Part shown: positions 5,898 to 7,913 of the stretch, one piece after another | Numbering within the stretch: position 1 is the first letter of the stretch | Layout: each line of letters opens with the position of its first letter | Source: Acidimicrobiales bacterium | GTDB taxonomy: Bacteria > Actinomycetota > Acidimicrobiia > Acidimicrobiales > UBA8190 | Assembly: GCA_030042575.1 (NCBI GenBank) | Contig: JASHZK010000212.1 | Coordinates: forward strand, 1 to 7,913 | Direction of reading: 5' to 3' | DNA: 7,913 bases | Position numbers and translations under genes: made by a program | The notes under the pieces: model-generated | What the model was told of the DNA's origin: nothing | Seen by the model: the letters and a program-made list of their open reading frames with translations, nothing else | Database searches by the model: none

Positions 5898-6403
5898 CAC
5901 TCCGACTCCTTGGTGACGGCGGCTTCGACACGGTCGGCCCCCTCGCCGACGTCGGCGGTCTCGTCGGACGCGCCATCAGTGTCGACCCCTCCGTCGAACG
6001 ACGGGGCCCCGAGGTCCTCCGCCTCCACTTCCTCGTCGGGGACGGCATCGGCCGAGGCGCTCCCGGGCGCCGGCCGCGCCTCGCGCGGTCCACGGCCGCG
6101 CTCCCCCCGACGACCGCGCCCACTGCCGCGCTCGGTCACGGTGCGCTGGGTGTAGGGGACCAGAGCCAACTCACGGGCGGTGCGGATCGCCAGCGCCACC
6201 GCCTGCTGGTGCTGGGAACAGTTGCCCGTCACCCGCCGGGCCCGGATCTTGCCCCGGTCGCTCATGTACTTACGCAGCAGGTTGACGTCCTTGTAGTCGA
6301 CCCAACGGACCTTGTCCCGGCACAGGGCACAAGGCTTCTTCTTGATGCGACGAGCGGCGTCCTTGGGGCCACGGCGGTTGACGCGTTCGGTACCACGAGC
6401 CAT
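5897..6403 (-). CDS. rpsR: Ribosomal protein bS18, zinc-ribbon form, with a long acidic C-terminal extension
   Basis: S18 pairs with S6 on the platform of the small subunit. The core (about 1-90) is typical: [41 protein letters not shown], and [21 protein letters not shown]25, C28, C62 and H65 form the CxxC...CxxH set of the zinc-binding (C+) type. S18 usually ends near residue 75-90, but here the frame continues to 168: an arginine/glycine-rich stretch (about 91-110), then a strongly acidic Ala/Asp/Glu-rich tail (about 119-168). The tail is probably real, because the frame stays open and its stop codon overlaps the rplI ATG in TGATG. ATG 6403 gives the standard [11 protein letters not shown] start; the frame is open further upstream, but that part is antisense-like noise inside ssb. 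GAGGAG lies 8 bases before the ATG. Confidence 0.95.
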   Translation of the reverse strand: MARGTERVNRRGPKDAARRIKKKPCALCRDKVRWVDYKDVNLLRKYMSDRGKIRARRVTGNCSQHQQAVALAIRTARELALVPYTQRTVTERGSGRGRRGERGRGPREARPAPGSASADAVPDEEVEAEDLGAPSFDGGVDTDGASDETADVGEGADRVEAAVTKESE

Positions 6404-6876
6404 CAGAACGGCTCCTCGTCGAAGCCGTAGCCACCGTCGCCGCCCCCGGACGAACCCGGGTTGCGGCCGGCCGCCGCCGGCTGGCGGACCGGAGCACTGT
6501 CGCCCGGACCCCGGCGTTCGTTCTTGGTCACCTGGGCCGTGGCCCAACGCAGACTGGGGCCGATCTCGTCCGCCACCACCTCGATCTTCGAGCGCTTCTC
6601 ACCCTCTTGCGTTTCCCAGGACCGCTGCTCGAGACGGCCGGTGACGATGACCCGCGATCCTCGGGCCAGGCTCTCCGAAGCATTCTCGGCCATCTCCCTC
6701 CAGCAGACCACGTCGAAGAACGAGGTGGCCTCCTCCCATTCCTGGGTCTGGCGGTTCTGCCAACGGCGGTTGACGGCCAGGCCGAAGGTGGCCGTGGCCT
6801 GCCCCGAAGGTGTGAAGCGCAGTTCGGGGTCCCTCGTGATGTTGCCGACCAGCGTGATGCTGTTCCCGTTCGACAT
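6403..6876 (-). CDS. ssb: Single-stranded DNA-binding protein SSB
   Basis: The product has 157 residues. SSB tetramers coat single-stranded DNA in replication and repair and recruit partners through their C-terminal tip. The OB fold covers about 1-112 ([74 protein letters not shown]), ending in [10 protein letters not shown], which is common in actinobacterial SSBs. A flexible Arg/Pro then Gly-rich linker follows (about 116-150), then the conserved acidic-hydrophobic tip FDEEPF (152-157). GGGAGGA at 6890-6884 lies 7 bases before the ATG, in the 20-base gap after rpsF. The stop TGA shares its A with the rpsR ATG. Confidence 0.97.
   Translation of the reverse strand: MSNGNSITLVGNITRDPELRFTPSGQATATFGLAVNRRWQNRQTQEWEEATSFFDVVCWREMAENASESLARGSRVIVTGRLEQRSWETQEGEKRSKIEVVADEIGPSLRWATAQVTKNERRGPGDSAPVRQPAAAGRNPGSSGGGDGGYGFDEEPF
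6412..6417 (-). promoter_or_regulatory. rpsR Shine-Dalgarno encoded by the SSB tip codons
   Basis: GAGGAG, the two Glu codons of the SSB tip DEEPF, lies 8 bases before the rpsR ATG and is the only good ribosome-binding site for that gene. The same six bases therefore encode part of SSB's partner-binding tip and start S18 translation. Confidence 0.75.
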
Positions 6877-6896
6877 CCCTGTTTCCTCCCTTTTGG

Positions 6897-7238
6897 TCAG
6901 CTGGCCTCGGTCGCCGGCACGGCACCGCCCGGACGACCACGTCCGGCCACCTTGTCGGGCACCCTCATGATCTTGTGGCGAAGGACCTCGTCGGCCAGCG
7001 TGAGCAGCCGGTCGAGTTCAGCGCTCGCCTTGGGCTCCGCCGCGTATTCGAACACGACGTAGTAACCCTCGCGCTTCTTGTGGATCTCGTAGGCCAGGGT
7101 GCGCCGGCCCCAGCGGTCGACGGCTCCGGGGACACCCCCGTTGGTCTTCACCGTTTCGACGGCCCGATCGAGGACGGCGGTGACAGCGGCCTCCTCGGCA
7201 TCGGGGTCGAAGATGATCATGGACTCATAGGGCCGCAC
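6897..7238 (-). CDS. rpsF: Ribosomal protein bS6
   Basis: The product has 113 residues; bS6 is usually 95-105, with extra length in a variable tail. It forms a heterodimer with S18 on the 30S platform. The start MRPYESMIIFDPDAEE matches the family, followed by GGVPGAVDRWGRRTLAYEIHKKREGYYVVFEY (34-65), the core ferredoxin-like strands and RNA-binding face, then the second helix LDRLLTLADEVLRHKIMRV (75-93). The short GRGRPGGAVPATEAS tail is disordered-looking. Initiation is at GTG 7238, with GGGAGG at 7254-7249 ten bases upstream and no better in-frame start. It is the first gene of the rpsF-ssb-rpsR-rplI unit and follows a structured leader. Confidence 0.96.
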   Translation of the reverse strand: MRPYESMIIFDPDAEEAAVTAVLDRAVETVKTNGGVPGAVDRWGRRTLAYEIHKKREGYYVVFEYAAEPKASAELDRLLTLADEVLRHKIMRVPDKVAGRGRPGGAVPATEAS

Positions 7239-7260
7239 GGACGGCTCACCTCCCTCTGGA

Positions 7261-7328
7261 CCCGGCAGCGACAGTGCCGGGGCCCCGCGTCCACGGGGCA
7301 GGGCTCAGACTGCGAGCGAGTACGAGCC
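7261..7328 (-). promoter_or_regulatory. Structured 5' leader of rpsF, candidate S6:S18 feedback element
   Basis: Three consecutive perfect stems lie before the rpsF Shine-Dalgarno, in minus-strand order. The first is GGCTC/GAGCC (7328-7324 with 7306-7302), enclosing a further ACT/AGT pairing. The second is GCCCCG/CGGGGC with a 6-base loop (7299-7282). The third is CCCGGCA/TGCCGGG with a 7-base loop (7281-7261). An alternative GCCGG/CCGGC pairing further upstream would compete with the first stem. The rpsF leader of many bacteria carries an RNA structure with an exposed CCG bound by the S6:S18 complex to shut down the operon. CCG occurs here, but I cannot place it confidently in the required bulge, so the assignment rests on position and structure. 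Confidence 0.35.
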
Positions 7329-7352
7329 GGACGATGCCGGCGCGACCTGCCG

Positions 7353-7358
7353 ATAGTA
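7353..7358 (-). promoter_or_regulatory. Possible -10 element (TACTAT) for the rpsF operon
   Basis: TACTAT is the most AT-rich hexamer between panB and rpsF on this strand and matches TATAAT at 4 of 6 positions. Transcription from it would start near 7345, giving a leader of about 105 bases containing the three hairpins. No recognisable -35 element lies 16-18 bases upstream, so this is a weak call; the operon could also be read through from panB, which ends 15 bases upstream. Confidence 0.25.
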
Positions 7359-7372
7359 GTGCCTAGGGGGGA

Positions 7373-7913
7373 TCAGCCGGGCAGGTGGTAGGTCTCGTCC
7401 TCGGACGGAAAGGTCCCGGAGCGCACGTCGGCGGCCCAGGCGGAGATGGCCTCGGTGGCCGCGGCCGCCAGGTCGGCGTACTGGCGCACGAACTTGGGGG
7501 GAGCGCCCTGTCGCAGGCCCAGCAGGTCGTGGAACACCAGGACCTGCCCGTCGCAGGCGGCGCCGGCTCCGATGCCGATGGTGGGAACGCCCACCTCGGA
7601 GGTCACCCTGGCCGCCACCACGTCGGGGACGCCCTCGAGGACGATGGCGAAGACTCCCGCCGCCTCCAGGGCTTTGGCGTCGAGGACCAGGGCTTCGGCG
7701 GCCCCGACGTCCTTGGCTTGCACCTTGTATCCGCCCATGGCGTGGACCGACTGGGGGGTGAGCCCGAGATGGCCCATGATCGGGATCTCGGCCAGGGCGA
7801 GCGCATCGATCATCCGGACGCGCTGGGTGCCTCCCTCGAGCTTGACCGCCTGGGCTCCCGCTCGGATCAGGGCGGCGGCGTTGCGCACGGTGTCCTCGGG
7901 CGAGACGTGGTAG
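7373..7913 (-). CDS. panB: 3-methyl-2-oxobutanoate hydroxymethyltransferase PanB, 5' end beyond the window
   Basis: PanB uses 5,10-methylenetetrahydrofolate to hydroxymethylate 3-methyl-2-oxobutanoate to ketopantoate, the first committed step to pantothenate and coenzyme A. The last 179 residues are present, about two thirds of the usual 260-280. Visible motifs, numbered within the fragment: GAQAVKLEGG (19-28), IPIMGHLGLTPQSVHAMGGYKVQAK (43-67), the catalytic-glutamate loop VLEGVP (91-96, E93), IGIGAGAACDGQVLVFHDLLGL (112-133) and a normal C-terminus. The N-terminal magnesium-binding aspartates lie outside the window. A GTG at 7888 is not the start: the frame runs on to the window edge as in-family sequence (YHVSPEDTVRNA). 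Its location beside the rpsF operon appears incidental. Confidence 0.95.
   Translation of the reverse strand, partial: YHVSPEDTVRNAAALIRAGAQAVKLEGGTQRVRMIDALALAEIPIMGHLGLTPQSVHAMGGYKVQAKDVGAAEALVLDAKALEAAGVFAIVLEGVPDVVAARVTSEVGVPTIGIGAGAACDGQVLVFHDLLGLRQGAPPKFVRQYADLAAAATEAISAWAADVRSGTFPSEDETYHLPG

Noticed and set aside
6404..6547. N-terminal extension of S18 to 216 residues
   Set aside because: The extra 48 residues lie inside ssb in another frame, are low-complexity, and the standard S18 start [11 protein letters not shown] with a good Shine-Dalgarno is at 6403.

Overview
The window is a stretch of core chromosome from a very GC-rich bacterium, most likely an actinobacterium. The evidence is strong G/C bias at third codon positions, the gene order rpsF-ssb-rpsR-rplI followed by dnaB, an SSB ending in a glycine-rich linker plus DEEPF, a cysteine-bearing (zinc-ribbon) S18, and a two-component pair that reads like mycobacterial PhoP-PhoR. 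A deep branch such as Acidimicrobiia is a guess. I see no mobile element, CRISPR array, tRNA, rRNA or toxin-antitoxin locus.

Plus-strand half (1-4011). A 145-residue helical protein of unknown function (129-566) is followed after 9 bases by an aldo/keto reductase (576-1565). A 131-base gap then holds a small hairpin next to the reductase stop codon and a perfect 7-base direct repeat, TCACAGT-N4-TCACAGT, which looks like a PhoP box. It lies just upstream of a PhoP-like response regulator (1697-2410), which is followed after 2 bases by its PhoR-like sensor kinase (2413-4011). The simplest reading is an autoregulated two-component operon.

Minus-strand half (7913-3892, read right to left). The C-terminal two thirds of PanB (pantothenate synthesis) enters from the right edge. 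A leader of about 100 bases with three stem-loops precedes rpsF (S6), ssb, rpsR (S18) and rplI (L9). These four genes are tightly packed: ssb/rpsR and rpsR/rplI each share one base in a TGATG junction, and each downstream Shine-Dalgarno is written inside the last codons of the gene before it. A probable terminator follows rplI. A 185-base gap with a near-perfect 15-base direct repeat and a DnaA-box-like site then precedes dnaB, the replicative helicase.

The two halves converge, and the kinase and dnaB reading frames overlap tail to tail by 120 bases (3892-4011), leaving no intergenic space. The points most worth a second look are this overlap, the PhoP box, the long acidic tail on S18, the repeats before dnaB and the structured rpsF leader. 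I did not find a clearly new multi-gene system; the novelty here is at the level of regulation and gene architecture.
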